This document shows positions 1 to 8,083 of a stretch of 64,000 nt of DNA, piece by piece. How positions within the stretch are numbered: position 1 is the first letter of the stretch; each line of letters starts with the position of its first letter. The stretch is from Bacteroidota bacterium (lineage in GTDB: Bacteria; Bacteroidota; Bacteroidia; Flavobacteriales; Weeksellaceae), in assembly GCA_023461035.1 (NCBI GenBank), contig JAEWOD010000021.1, forward strand, positions 33,600-97,599, read 5' to 3'. The notes beneath the pieces are model-generated. The model was not told the DNA's origin, searched no databases, and saw only the letters and a list, made by a program, of their open reading frames with translations. Made by a program: the position numbers and the translations under genes.

Positions 1-230
1 TAAGCTTTTCTTTCTCTGAATCTTGTGGCATAGGCATAACCCAAAATTCGTCCATCAGACTTGGCTACCAACCAAGGAAATTCCTTATTTACTTTTTCGA
101 TTCTTTCCATCCAATCGTCAATTCCCGGAACCGAAGTTTCAAATGTAATAGCTGTCTGAAGAATATAAGGTGTATAAATCCTTAATAATTCTTCGGCATC
201 TGAAGTTTGATAAGGGAAAATTTCAATCAT
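1..230 (-). CDS. GNAT N-acetyltransferase, phosphinothricin acetyltransferase-like (partial)
   Basis: This gene starts with ATG at 230 on the minus strand and runs off the left edge of the window, so only about 76 N-terminal residues are visible. They include the stretches IYTPYILQTAITFET and ILGYAYATRFRERKAY. The first matches the opening of phosphinothricin/methionine-sulfoximine-type GNAT acetyltransferases and the second the central strand with the arginine-rich turn that precedes the acetyl-CoA site. Family members acetylate small amines such as toxic amino-acid analogues, but the true substrate cannot be told here. A hairpin with a T-run lies just upstream, so the gene is probably transcribed separately from the phosphodiesterase gene before it. 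Confidence 0.8.
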   Translation of the reverse strand, partial: MIEIFPYQTSDAEELLRIYTPYILQTAITFETSVPGIDDWMERIEKVNKEFPWLVAKSDGRILGYAYATRFRERKA

Positions 231-248
231 TTCAAGGCAAATACAACT

Positions 249-289
249 GTAAAAATAAAAAATCCTTCCGGATTTATAAGGAAGGATTT
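249..289 (-). terminator. Intrinsic terminator (minus strand)
   Basis: A perfect 10-bp stem (260-269 with 280-289, AAATCCTTCC/GGAAGGATTT) encloses a 10-nt loop and is followed on the minus strand by a T-rich run. It lies between the phosphodiesterase gene and the acetyltransferase gene. Confidence 0.7.
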
Positions 290-373
290 GTGCTGATTAA
301 TATAGTAATTGAGGTTGGTTCTGATTATTTGTCAAATGTAATTCTAAAATTATTTTAGGGAAAAAGGAAAAAT

Positions 374-403
374 CCCCAAAATAAAACAGGAAAAACCCTG
401 TTT
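374..403 (-). terminator. Weak intrinsic terminator after the phosphodiesterase gene
   Basis: A 7-bp stem AAACAGG/CCTGTTT (384-390 with 397-403) overlaps the stop codon of the upstream minus-strand gene. On the minus strand it is followed by TTTTATTTT. It is weaker than the hairpin at 260-289; the two may work in series. Confidence 0.45.
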
Positions 404-896
404 ATCCTCTTGCTCCCAATTCTATGACTTCCGGGTTTTCAATTTTTCCTTTTGCTATTTCAAATCGGATCATGGTTCGGATTTTATGAAACCCATATAT
501 CCCGCAAGCCCCCGGATTCATATGCAAAAGCCCTAATTTTCTGTCCGGCATCACTTTAAGGATATGCGAATGACCACAGATAAATAGTTTAGGAGGATTT
601 TGATACAATTCTTCCCGGACTGCTGGACTATATTTCCCCGGATATCCTCCTATATGTGTAATCCAAACATCCAGGTCTTCCACCGTAAAACGGTTATTTA
701 ACGGGAATTCTTTTCTTATCTGCGCATTGTCAATGTTTCCATAAACCGCTCTCAGCTTGCTGACTTTGGAAAGTTCATCTGTCACTTTCAGATCACCTAT
801 ATCTCCTGCATGCCAGACTTCATCAGCCTTTGAAGCATATTCCAGAATTCTGTCATCTATATAACTATGGGTATCTGAAAGCAAAAGTATTTTCAA
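402..896 (-). CDS. Metallophosphoesterase, YfcE/MJ0936-type phosphodiesterase
   Basis: About 164 residues of a calcineurin-like metallophosphoesterase of the small YfcE/MJ0936 type, which hydrolyses phosphodiester bonds with two bound metal ions. All metal-ligand motifs are visible in order: SDTH near residues 7-10, HAGDIGD, YGNIDN, THIGG and CGHSH. No ATG precedes SDTH, so the start must be a TTG. I chose the TTG at 896, which gives the family-typical MKILLLSDTH. The alternative TTG at 923 adds nine residues but falls inside a -7-like TAGATTTG (minus strand, 921-928). The gene is divergent from the interrupted DUF2905 gene. Confidence 0.85.
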   Translation of the reverse strand: MKILLLSDTHSYIDDRILEYASKADEVWHAGDIGDLKVTDELSKVSKLRAVYGNIDNAQIRKEFPLNNRFTVEDLDVWITHIGGYPGKYSPAVREELYQNPPKLFICGHSHILKVMPDRKLGLLHMNPGACGIYGFHKIRTMIRFEIAKGKIENPEVIELGARG

Positions 897-1028
897 AGGA
901 TTTGATTTAAATTTGTAGTGCAAATCTAACTTAAAATGGGGAAAAACTTAATTGTAATCATGTTAATTATGGCCATTATCGGGCTCTTAATCCAATTTGC
1001 CTCATTCAATTTCAATTGGTTTGGGAGA

Positions 1029-1537
1029 TTGCCGGAGTTTGTGTAATATTTTAAACAAAATCATAAAATCAAATAAAAAAGATCTAACAAAGAAATTTAT
1101 TCTTTAAAACCAATATTAAATGGTAATATGCTATAAAGATTATTTAACGATATAAAAACTTCTTGTTCTAAATTTGAAAGACGAATGAAAAATAAACTAT
1201 GTCTAATAATCATTAAAAATATAGCTTCACATTTTTTTACTTCATTTATCACAATTCAAAAAATAATATGAATTTAAAGTCTAAAATATTTATAATTGCT
1301 ATAGGTTTAATAATAGTTTTTCTCTGGAACAAATATGCAATTAAGACTATAATTAAAACAATTATTAGCATGAAAAAAGAATATAATTTTAAAAATCCTC
1401 ATAAAAAACAACTTAGTTTTATTATTAAAAACGAAAAAACAATCCTTAATACATTTAAAGCATTTTATTGGTCTTGTTATCTTTTTTTTGTCATACAAAT
1501 ATTGAAAAATTAAAAAAACGTCATACAAAGTCGGCAA
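1029..1537. mobile_element. Approx. 0.5-kb insertion with imperfect terminal inverted repeats
   Basis: This segment separates the two halves of the DUF2905 gene. Its left end reads TTGCCGGAGTTTGTGTAATA (1029-1048) and its right end, read on the minus strand from 1537, is TTGCCGACTTTGTATGACG. These form imperfect terminal inverted repeats sharing TTGCCG and TTTGT. No transposase is present. The insert is very AT-rich and carries an 81-codon plus-strand ORF (1268-1513) and a possible 51-codon minus-strand ORF starting at a GTG (1097-1252), divergent from each other. Because TTGCCG is also the expected gene sequence, the exact left boundary is uncertain. Non-autonomous transposon or gene-cassette-like element are both possible. 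Confidence 0.55.
1268..1513 (+). CDS. Small hypothetical membrane protein inside the insertion
   Basis: An 81-residue ORF starting at ATG 1268. It has a hydrophobic N-terminal helix (IFIIAIGLIIVFLWNKYAIK), a lysine-rich middle and a second hydrophobic stretch near the C-terminus (AFYWSCYLFFVIQI). I do not recognise a family. It lies wholly inside the segment that splits the DUF2905 gene and has the low-complexity AT-rich composition of that insert, so it may be cargo or may not be a gene. Confidence 0.3.
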   Translation: MNLKSKIFIIAIGLIIVFLWNKYAIKTIIKTIISMKKEYNFKNPHKKQLSFIIKNEKTILNTFKAFYWSCYLFFVIQILKN

Positions 1538-1734
1538 CCGATATACATGTGGAAAAAGAAAATTCCGGATTTTATTTCTCCATCACTTCGATGAACATTG
1601 TTTCGGTCGTTCTCTTCGTTATTTTATGGGTAATCCGGAAAATTAATTTTTAAAATTCGATCTTAATAGGGTTTGGAATCCTGTTATGGCTTTCACGATT
1701 AATTCTTAAATTCGCAATTCAAAATTTCATTCTT

Positions 1735-2493
1735 TTGCGTTACTTTATAGAATTGGCTTATAACGGAAAAAATTATTTTGGTTGGCAAGTACAACCCAAC
1801 CAAATTTCCATACAGGAAGTTGTGGAAAATACCTTTTCTACTTTGCTCAGAGAGAATATTTCCATCACCGGAGCCGGTCGTACCGATACGGGAGTGCATG
1901 CCAAAAAAATGTTTGCCCATTTTGATTTTGACGGGAATTTACCGGAAGATCTGGTACATCGTCTCAATTCTTTTTTACCAAAAGACATAGTGATTTATAA
2001 AATTCATCCCATGACCGATGAGGCTCATGCAAGATTTGACGCCACTGAGAGAACTTACCATTATTTTGTTCAAAAGGGAAAAGATGCATTCAATTATGAT
2101 TTTGCCTGGCAAATACATTTCGAATTGGACATTGAAAAAATGAATCTGGCAGCTCAAATGCTTTTGGGTAAAAAGGATTTCAGCAGTTTTGCCAAAATTC
2201 ATACCGATGTGAAAACGCATATTTGCACAGTGAAATCAGCCGGTTGGGAAATCCAGAAATATCGGGATGGAAACGAATTGAAATTCAACATTACGGCTGA
2301 CCGGTTTTTACGGAATATGGTCAGAGCCATCGTCGGTACTTTGGTGGATGTTGGAAAAGGAAAAATCAGTTTAGAAGAATTTAACACCATCATTGCTCAA
2401 AAAGACCGTAGTTTTGCAAGTGGCTCTGCTCCGGCACATGGCCTTTATTTGGTGGATGTGGAATATCCAAAAACAATTTTTATTGATGAGTGA
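1735..2493 (+). CDS. truA: tRNA pseudouridine(38-40) synthase TruA
   Basis: 252 residues, the normal length for TruA, which isomerises uridines 38-40 in the tRNA anticodon arm. The protein opens MRYFIELAYNGKNYFGWQ and contains the catalytic-Asp motif GAGRTDTGVHA near residues 44-54. RFLRNMVRAIVGTLVDVGKG, typical of the family, is also visible. The start is a TTG at 1735; MRYFIEL is the canonical family N-terminus and no ATG is available nearby. The downstream ABC exporter gene starts inside the last codons of truA (8-nt overlap), which implies translational coupling. Confidence 0.95.
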   Translation: MRYFIELAYNGKNYFGWQVQPNQISIQEVVENTFSTLLRENISITGAGRTDTGVHAKKMFAHFDFDGNLPEDLVHRLNSFLPKDIVIYKIHPMTDEAHARFDATERTYHYFVQKGKDAFNYDFAWQIHFELDIEKMNLAAQMLLGKKDFSSFAKIHTDVKTHICTVKSAGWEIQKYRDGNELKFNITADRFLRNMVRAIVGTLVDVGKGKISLEEFNTIIAQKDRSFASGSAPAHGLYLVDVEYPKTIFIDE

Positions 2494-4270
2494 ATCCAAT
2501 AAGTTCGATTTCAGCGGATTAAAACGCGTAGTTAAAATTGGAATGAGTTATCGCAGTTTATTTATTGCGGTGGTAATTTTTTCTATTTTGAGTGCGGTGG
2601 TATCTTCAATTCGCCCTTATTTGGTCGGTACTTCGATTGACAAATACATTTTAATATTTGATAAAAATAATAATCCTTTACCGCCTGATTTGGATGGATT
2701 AGGGATATTCTTGGCATTGTTGAGCGGAATTCTGATTCTGGAAGTCGTATTAAGTTTTTCGGTAATTTATTTGGCCAATAAAATCGCACAGCGTGTCATT
2801 CGATATTTGAGAGTCCGGTTATTTGACCATATCATCAAATTCAAATTGGCTTATTTTGACCGTACTCCCAACGGCGTTCTGGTCACGCGTTCGGTTTCCG
2901 ATATTGAAACGATTGCCGAAATTTTCAATAACGGAATCCTGACGTTAATGGTGGATTCACTGCGAATTATCTTCATCATCAGTATCATGTATTATATGAA
3001 CTGGATGGTAGCTTCGATAGTGATTATCATTCTCCCGCTCATGATTATCATTACCAATTTGTTTCAGAAAGCTTTAAAAAAAGTGTACCAAGCTGAACGA
3101 ACAGTAACCGCCAAATTAAATACCTATGTTCAGGAGCGGCTTAGCGGAATGACCATCGTTCAATTATTCAACCGTGAAGAACAAGAATTTGAAGGGTTTA
3201 AATCCATCAACAAAGAGCTTAGAACTGCATTTTTAAAGACCAATTTATATTTCGCATTGCTATTTCCGGTTGTAGACATTGTGTCTGCATTGGCGATAGG
3301 ATTATTACTTTGGTTTGGAGGTTTGCGAACTGCAGTTCATGGAGATGTTTCTGTAGGGGAAGTCATGGCGTTTATTTCCTATATCACTATGTTGACCCAG
3401 CCAATGCGTCAAATTGCTGACAGATTTAATTCCATTCAAAGAGGTTTGATAGGTGCTGACCGGGTTTTCAAAATATTGGATGAGGATGAGACTTTACCCA
3501 ATACCGGAACAGAAATTTTAAAAGAAGTCAAGGGAGAAATCCAATTTGAAAATGTGGTATTTTCCTATATAAAAGATAATCCCGTTTTAAAAGGAATTTC
3601 CTTTCAAACTCAACCCGGACAAACCATTGCAATCGTAGGTGCAACCGGAGCCGGAAAATCGACTATCGTTAATCTTCTCAGCCGATTTTATGATATAGAT
3701 TCAGGAGACATAAAGATTGACAAAAAAAGTATTTATTCATTGGAAATGAGTAATTTAAGGAGTCATATTGCAGTAGTGCTTCAAGATGTATTTTTATTCA
3801 ATTCTACCATTTATGAAAACATCATTTTAGGGAATGATAAAATTAGTTTGGAACAAGTAGAACAAGCTGCAAAGGAAATCGGGATTCATGAATTCATCAT
3901 GAGTCTGCCCAAAGGATATTTATCTGAAGTAAGTGAACGGGGAGCAAGCCTTTCTGTCGGTCAAAGACAGTTAATATCATTTTTACGGGCTTATGTATAC
4001 AATCCTGAAATTTTAGTGCTCGATGAAGCCACTTCTTCAATCGATACGGAATCAGAGACCCTGATACAAGTCGCTACTGAAAAACTAACCAAAGGAAGAA
4101 CTTCTGTTGTCATTGCACACCGTTTGGCAACGATTCAGCAAGCGGATCAAATCATCGTGATGGATGACGGAAAAATAGTGGAAAGAGGAACACATCAAGA
4201 ACTTTTAGATAAAGGAGGTTATTATCATAAACTTTATGAAGTTCAATTTCAAACCAATGAATATAGTTGA
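2486..4270 (+). CDS. ABC exporter, fused permease-ATPase (MsbA/MdlB type)
   Basis: 594 residues with an N-terminal six-helix ABC transmembrane domain (roughly residues 15-320) and a C-terminal nucleotide-binding domain. Visible motifs are Walker A GATGAGKST at about 385-393, the signature LSVGQRQ at about 489, and Walker B ILVLDEATSSID near 509. The H-loop lies in VVIAHRLATI. Such half-transporters dimerise in the inner membrane and export lipids, drugs or peptides; the substrate is unknown. I start at the ATG at 2486, which overlaps the truA stop by 8 nt. An earlier in-frame start at 2393 would only add an extension read through truA in another frame. Confidence 0.93.
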   Translation: MSESNKFDFSGLKRVVKIGMSYRSLFIAVVIFSILSAVVSSIRPYLVGTSIDKYILIFDKNNNPLPPDLDGLGIFLALLSGILILEVVLSFSVIYLANKIAQRVIRYLRVRLFDHIIKFKLAYFDRTPNGVLVTRSVSDIETIAEIFNNGILTLMVDSLRIIFIISIMYYMNWMVASIVIIILPLMIIITNLFQKALKKVYQAERTVTAKLNTYVQERLSGMTIVQLFNREEQEFEGFKSINKELRTAFLKTNLYFALLFPVVDIVSALAIGLLLWFGGLRTAVHGDVSVGEVMAFISYITMLTQPMRQIADRFNSIQRGLIGADRVFKILDEDETLPNTGTEILKEVKGEIQFENVVFSYIKDNPVLKGISFQTQPGQTIAIVGATGAGKSTIVNLLSRFYDIDSGDIKIDKKSIYSLEMSNLRSHIAVVLQDVFLFNSTIYENIILGNDKISLEQVEQAAKEIGIHEFIMSLPKGYLSEVSERGASLSVGQRQLISFLRAYVYNPEILVLDEATSSIDTESETLIQVATEKLTKGRTSVVIAHRLATIQQADQIIVMDDGKIVERGTHQELLDKGGYYHKLYEVQFQTNEYS

Positions 4271-4277
4271 TAACTAA

Positions 4278-4309
4278 TTGGTTTAGTTTCAATTTTTTTT
4301 TTAATTTTG
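4278..4309 (+). promoter_or_regulatory. Bacteroidota-type promoter for the 4338 lipoprotein
   Basis: TTG at 4278-4280 and TAATTTTG at 4302-4309 are separated by 21 nt and match the -33/-7 consensus of Bacteroidota sigma factors. The start codon lies 28 nt downstream of the -7 element. Confidence 0.55.
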
Positions 4310-4337
4310 ATACAATTAAACCGTAAAAAATTAAAAA

Positions 4338-4745
4338 ATGAAAAAACTTTTTTTAGCTATTACCTTAATGGGATTAGTAAGTCTGACTTCATGTAAAAAA
4401 GAAGAGGCAAAAGTTGAGGATGCTACAGAACAAGCAACAGAAGAAGCAACTGCAACAGCTGAAGACGCTGCTGAAGTTGTTGATAACGCTGCTGCTGCCG
4501 TTTCTGACGTTCCACAGTTCAGCAGTCCTGAAATTCAGAAATTTGCTGAAGAATATGCTACTTATTTCAATGAAGTAACTGAAGCTACCAAATCCGGTGA
4601 TGCTGCAAAAATTCAGGAGTTGTCTGCAAAAAGCGTAGAGTGGACTAAAAAAGCGTCTGAATGGACTCAAAAAATGACTGCAGAAGATGCTCAGAAATGG
4701 GTAGAGTGGTCTCAAAAAATCGCTCAAGCTGCTTCAGGACAATAA
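4338..4745 (+). CDS. Small alanine/glutamate-rich lipoprotein, paralogue A
   Basis: 135 residues with a lipoprotein signal peptide and lipobox LTSC (Cys near residue 19). A low-complexity Glu/Ala/Thr linker (about 20-55) leads to a helical C-terminal domain. That domain (from PQFSSPEIQKFAEEYATYF to the end) is clearly related to the next gene: both share FSS-EI--FA-EY---, ATKSGD/AAQSGE and QKM(T/S). I do not recognise a named family. It is probably anchored in the outer or inner membrane as a short helical lipoprotein. It has its own promoter and a strong terminator after it, so it is probably monocistronic. Confidence 0.85.
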   Translation: MKKLFLAITLMGLVSLTSCKKEEAKVEDATEQATEEATATAEDAAEVVDNAAAAVSDVPQFSSPEIQKFAEEYATYFNEVTEATKSGDAAKIQELSAKSVEWTKKASEWTQKMTAEDAQKWVEWSQKIAQAASGQ

Positions 4746-4773
4746 TTCCCGAACATTAAGATTTTTTACATAT

Positions 4774-4800
4774 CCCGCTCTAGTAGCGGGATTTTTTTTT
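4774..4800 (+). terminator. Intrinsic terminator after lipoprotein A
   Basis: A 6-bp GC-rich stem CCCGCT/AGCGGG (4774-4779 with 4785-4790) and 5-nt loop are followed by nine consecutive T residues. Confidence 0.9.
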
Positions 4801-4834
4801 GAAATTAATTATATATTTGAGTAAACTGACTAAA

Positions 4835-5170
4835 ATGAAAAATTCATTTCTGATTTTGCTTTTTTCCCTTTCCATTATCCAATGCGCTGCACCACAGTAC
4901 ACTGCTGAGGAAAAAGCACTGATTGAAAAATACAATATTCCCCGTTTCAGTTCAGAAGAAATTACCCGTTTCGCTTTGGAATATGTTCAATTTTATGACG
5001 ATATCTCAAAAGCTGCCCAATCCGGTGAGCTGGAAAAAATAGAAATTGCCAAACAAAAAGCACCTGAAATGGCTGAAAGTGCATTAAAAATCACTCAAAA
5101 AATGAGCCCGAGAGATGTACACAGATGGGTGAATTTTGTAACAGATTTAGCAAAAGCTACTGTTCATTGA
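4835..5170 (+). CDS. Small lipoprotein, paralogue B
   Basis: 111 residues from the ATG at 4835. A signal peptide ends in a lipobox-like IIQC. The mature region aligns with the C-terminal domain of the preceding lipoprotein (IPRFSSEEITRFALEYVQFY against VPQFSSPEIQKFAEEYATYF, and a shared TQKMS/T...W motif) but lacks its Ala/Glu-rich linker. A TATATTTG at 4812-4819 may be its -7 element, so it is probably transcribed independently of paralogue A despite the tandem arrangement. Function unknown. Confidence 0.8.
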   Translation: MKNSFLILLFSLSIIQCAAPQYTAEEKALIEKYNIPRFSSEEITRFALEYVQFYDDISKAAQSGELEKIEIAKQKAPEMAESALKITQKMSPRDVHRWVNFVTDLAKATVH

Positions 5171-5198
5171 TTATTTTAAAGCATTTTCTGTATTTTTG
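5167..5198 (+). promoter_or_regulatory. Bacteroidota-type promoter for the M28 peptidase
   Basis: TTG at 5167-5169 and TATTTTTG at 5191-5198 with a 21-nt spacer; ATG follows 20 nt later. Confidence 0.5.
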
Positions 5199-5218
5199 AT
5201 CCATTCAATTTCTTATTT

Positions 5219-6244
5219 ATGAAGCTATCATATTTCGCCGTTTTATTGGGATTCAGTTTGTTTTCATTACAATGTTCCTCCCAAAAACCATTGACCAAAG
5301 AAGATTACGACAAAGCTCTTCCTGCTTATATCCAATCCATTCAGCCTGAAAATCTGAAAGATCACCTCTATATTTTTGCCTCAGATGAATTTGAAGGAAG
5401 GGATACCGGTGAGGAAGGTCAGAAAAAAGCGGCAAATTATATCAGGGATTTTTATATAAAAAATAAAATTCAATCACCTGAGAGCCCATATGTAGAAAAT
5501 TATTTTCAAAAAATTCCGGCCAATACTTATCCGAAGATTAAAAAAGACACAGAAAATGTTATGGGTTTTATAGAAGGAAGTGAAAAACCGGATGAAATCC
5601 TCGTGATTTCTGCTCATTATGATCATGTAGGTGTTAACAACGGTGAAATTTACAATGGTGCTGACGATGACGGTTCGGGAAGCGTAGCTATTCTCGAAAT
5701 TGCCAAAGCCTTTAAAAAAGCTGAAAAAGAAGGATTTAAACCAAAAAGATCCATTCTTTTTCTGCACGTAACAGCAGAAGAAATCGGGTTGCTTGGTTCT
5801 AAATTTTATACGGATATACAACCTGTTTTTCCGTTAGAAAACACTGTTGCCGACCTGAACACAGATATGATCGGGCGGATAGATGATGCCCACAAAGGAA
5901 ATCCGGGTTATGTTTATTTGATCGGTTCGGACAAATTGAGCACTGAATTGCACAATTTATCAGAAGAAATCAACCAAAAATACATAGGGCTGGAATTGGA
6001 TTATACTTTTAATGATGAAAATGACCCCAATCGTTTTTATTACCGTTCCGACCATTATAATTTCGCCAAAAACAATGTCCCAATCATCTTTTATTTTAAT
6101 GGTGTCCATGCCGACTATCACCGACCGACTGACACGCCCGATAAAATCAACTACGAAGCATTGGCAAAAAGAGCACAATTGATCTTTGCCACGGCTTGGG
6201 AATTGGCCAATCGTGAAAACCGCCCTGCGTTAGATCCAAAATAA
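5219..6244 (+). CDS. M28-family metallopeptidase lipoprotein
   Basis: 341 residues with a lipoprotein signal peptide ending SLQC (Cys 19). The zinc-peptidase core shows the M28 ligand series: SAHYDHVG, NGADDDGSGSVAILE, AEEIGLLGSKFY with the catalytic Glu, NTDMIGRID, and a C-terminal HADYHRPTDTPDKI. Members are co-catalytic two-zinc aminopeptidases that trim peptides outside the cytoplasm. A terminator follows directly, so with its own promoter it is probably a single-gene unit. The aminopeptidase specificity cannot be predicted. Confidence 0.93.
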   Translation: MKLSYFAVLLGFSLFSLQCSSQKPLTKEDYDKALPAYIQSIQPENLKDHLYIFASDEFEGRDTGEEGQKKAANYIRDFYIKNKIQSPESPYVENYFQKIPANTYPKIKKDTENVMGFIEGSEKPDEILVISAHYDHVGVNNGEIYNGADDDGSGSVAILEIAKAFKKAEKEGFKPKRSILFLHVTAEEIGLLGSKFYTDIQPVFPLENTVADLNTDMIGRIDDAHKGNPGYVYLIGSDKLSTELHNLSEEINQKYIGLELDYTFNDENDPNRFYYRSDHYNFAKNNVPIIFYFNGVHADYHRPTDTPDKINYEALAKRAQLIFATAWELANRENRPALDPK

Positions 6245-6249
6245 AAAAA

Positions 6250-6275
6250 CGCATTGTTAAAATGCGCTTTTTTTT
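6250..6275. terminator. Intrinsic terminator, possibly bidirectional
   Basis: Stem CGCATT/AATGCG (6250-6255 with 6261-6266) is followed by CTTTTTTTT on the plus strand and preceded by a run of A. It lies between the convergent M28 and DoxX-like genes. Confidence 0.85.
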
Positions 6276-6290
6276 AGAATTAATTTAGGA

Positions 6291-6701
6291 TTAATCTTTT
6301 ATCCACAACAAATCTTTCCATTTCGGATAATAATAGGCAAAGATTAAAACGTTAATCAATAAAGGAATACCTGTTTCTACCAATTCATGCGGACGATTAT
6401 CTATGATGGCATGAAATAAAAATATCGTTATGATTACAGGCATCAATAGAATATTTCCAAGCAATCTTGTTTTTGGGAAGACCAGTAACAAACCGCTCAA
6501 AACTTCCAATGCACCTATGATTTTCATAAACCCGGACTGACAAAGAGCGTCATTCAGATTTCGATAGTGAATAGGTAAAGTACTGGTTTCATCATACACT
6601 CGACAAGGAGGGATGAGGTTCCTAGTAAACCCCTTGTAAATAAAATAAATCCCTAAAACAATGCTCAGGGCAAAAATCAAATAAAATGGAATTTTTTTCA
6701 T
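6291..6701 (-). CDS. DoxX-like integral membrane protein
   Basis: 136 residues with four predicted membrane segments: IPFYLIFALSIVLGIYFIYK, then a segment around KIIGALEVLSGLLLVF, LLGNILLMPVIITIFLF and PLLINVLIFAYYY. The GALEVLSGLLL-P-TR pattern is typical of DoxX/SURF4-like proteins, which are linked in other bacteria to thiol or redox homeostasis. It is the last gene of the minus-strand porin-imelysin-dihaem series, 21 nt after the oxidoreductase gene. Its role there is unknown. Confidence 0.75.
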   Translation of the reverse strand: MKKIPFYLIFALSIVLGIYFIYKGFTRNLIPPCRVYDETSTLPIHYRNLNDALCQSGFMKIIGALEVLSGLLLVFPKTRLLGNILLMPVIITIFLFHAIIDNRPHELVETGIPLLINVLIFAYYYPKWKDLLWIKD

Positions 6702-6722
6702 AGTGTTAAATATTTAGAATTA

Positions 6723-8081
6723 TTATAATGAATTTAAAAATTTCAAAAGATCGCTTCGGTCACTTGCAGAAAGGTTTTTAAAACCGTCTTTTGACGCCTG
6801 TGCCTCTCCTCCATGCCACATGATAGCTTCGGTTAGATTACGGGCTCTTCCGTCATGTAGAAATTCAGTATGCCCGTTCACTATTTGCTGTAAACCTATA
6901 CCCCATAGCGGACGGGTTTTCCATTCTCTGCCATCAGCTTTAAAATCGGGTCGGTTATCCGCAAGGCCTTCCCCCATATCATGCAGCAATAAATCGGTAA
7001 AAGGATAAAAAACTTGATTAGACAAAGCTTGAATTGGCGTAATTCCTGTCCTTTGTTTTGGCACATGACAAGCTGAACAATTTAATTCTTGGAATAGTAA
7101 ATACCCATTGTTTACCTTTTCATCATCCACATCTCTGGCAGCCGGAACAGCAAGTGTTCTGCTATAAAAAACCGTTTGGGAAATAATGGCTTGGGAAAGT
7201 TCAGGGTCATCCTGAAATCCATCTGCATATTCGTCTACCGGGAATACAAAACTCGTCACTCCCATATCTTCATGATAAGCGGAAAGCACCTGCACTTCTA
7301 CTGTGGAAGTATTGGCTTTCCAACCAAATCTGCCTAACTCCTGCATTTGGGTGATGGGATTCCAGACATAATTGGGTTTTCCACTTATTCCGTCACCATT
7401 TGCATCAAATTCGTCTGAATTAGACAAGATATCTGATTCTGAAATAAATTCGAGTAAGCCCAATCCAAAAACAGGTGGTGCAATTCGGGGCGAAATCATT
7501 AAATCGGATGGTAAAGACTGATAAGCATTTGTAAAATAAATTTCCGGCTTCCTCATATACACAGTCGTTCCATCAGCTAAAGTTTCTGTATGCTCAATCC
7601 AATTCAAATTATAATTGACCTCAGGTTGAAATCCAAAAATAGCATGGTTCTGCGCCTGAATTCCAAATCCCGGAACAGCCAAAGGACCTCCATTTTCTCC
7701 GATTCCCGAAATGCTAATGCGAACCAACAGACTACTGAAACCATTTACATTTGAAGGAAATCTTCCGCGACCGTCTGAAGGGTGACATTTTATACAGGAA
7801 GAATTGTTATAAACCGGACCAAGTCCCTGATTTAAAGGAGCGGGAGCTGAAACAAAAACCTGTTCAAAATCGGCATCGCCCAATAAATGAAAACTCAATT
7901 CATTTCCTAACAAATTGGGAGCAGGCGTACTATAAGCGAGATTAGTCATAGAAAAAATCGTCGTTTCGCCGCCTGCATATTCACGTGCCAAATCGATAGG
8001 CACTCCCGTTTCTACGTCATCGCTTTGACAGGAATAAATCAATGATACAACCGGAAAAATATAACCTAAAACTTTTTTCAT
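6723..8081 (-). CDS. Di-haem oxidoreductase (DUF1111/DHOR family) lipoprotein
   Basis: 452 residues from the ATG at 8081, giving a lipoprotein signal with lipobox IYSC. Two c-type haem motifs are visible, CIKCH near residues 96-100 and CSACH at about 335-340. The regions NYVWNP, GRFGWKAN and RTRPLWGIGLQQ-like (here KTRPLWGIGL) near the end are typical of DUF1111 proteins, a periplasmic di-haem family related to cytochrome c peroxidases. These proteins commonly sit beside imelysin genes, as here, suggesting a joint role in iron or haem handling. An earlier ATG at 8099 would place the start inside the hairpin at 8095-8122, so the later one is preferred. Confidence 0.88.
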   Translation of the reverse strand: MKKVLGYIFPVVSLIYSCQSDDVETGVPIDLAREYAGGETTIFSMTNLAYSTPAPNLLGNELSFHLLGDADFEQVFVSAPAPLNQGLGPVYNNSSCIKCHPSDGRGRFPSNVNGFSSLLVRISISGIGENGGPLAVPGFGIQAQNHAIFGFQPEVNYNLNWIEHTETLADGTTVYMRKPEIYFTNAYQSLPSDLMISPRIAPPVFGLGLLEFISESDILSNSDEFDANGDGISGKPNYVWNPITQMQELGRFGWKANTSTVEVQVLSAYHEDMGVTSFVFPVDEYADGFQDDPELSQAIISQTVFYSRTLAVPAARDVDDEKVNNGYLLFQELNCSACHVPKQRTGITPIQALSNQVFYPFTDLLLHDMGEGLADNRPDFKADGREWKTRPLWGIGLQQIVNGHTEFLHDGRARNLTEAIMWHGGEAQASKDGFKNLSASDRSDLLKFLNSL

Positions 8082-8083
8082 TA

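Larger units (their letters stand above)
936..1653 (+). pseudogene. DUF2905 membrane protein gene, split by an insertion
   Basis: Two pieces of one DUF2905-type small membrane protein lie about 500 bp apart. The 5' piece (936-1046) encodes a hydrophobic N-terminus ending FNWFGRLPEFV and then a stop. The 3' piece (about 1540-1653) resumes at DIHVEKENSGFYF, continues through a second membrane helix and ends VIRKINF. In intact relatives these parts join as a GRLPGDI-V-KEN motif in a protein of about 70 residues. Rejoining codon LP (1029-1034) to GAT at 1540 restores one reading frame. The intervening DNA is unrelated, so the gene is almost certainly inactive. The family has no assigned function. 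Confidence 0.8.

Noticed and set aside
1029..1537. Integron attC cassette as explanation of the DUF2905 insert
   Set aside because: The ends show TTGCCG inverted repeats but not the RYYYAAC/GTTRRRY core sites, and no integrase is nearby.
2393..2485. N-terminal extension of the ABC exporter
   Set aside because: It is read in a second frame through the end of truA; the ATG at 2486 overlaps the truA stop by 8 nt and fits the family length.
4389..4727. Long minus-strand frame opposite the Ala/Glu-rich lipoprotein
   Set aside because: A Phe/Ser/Cys-rich shadow created by the low-complexity GAA/GCT codons of the plus-strand gene.
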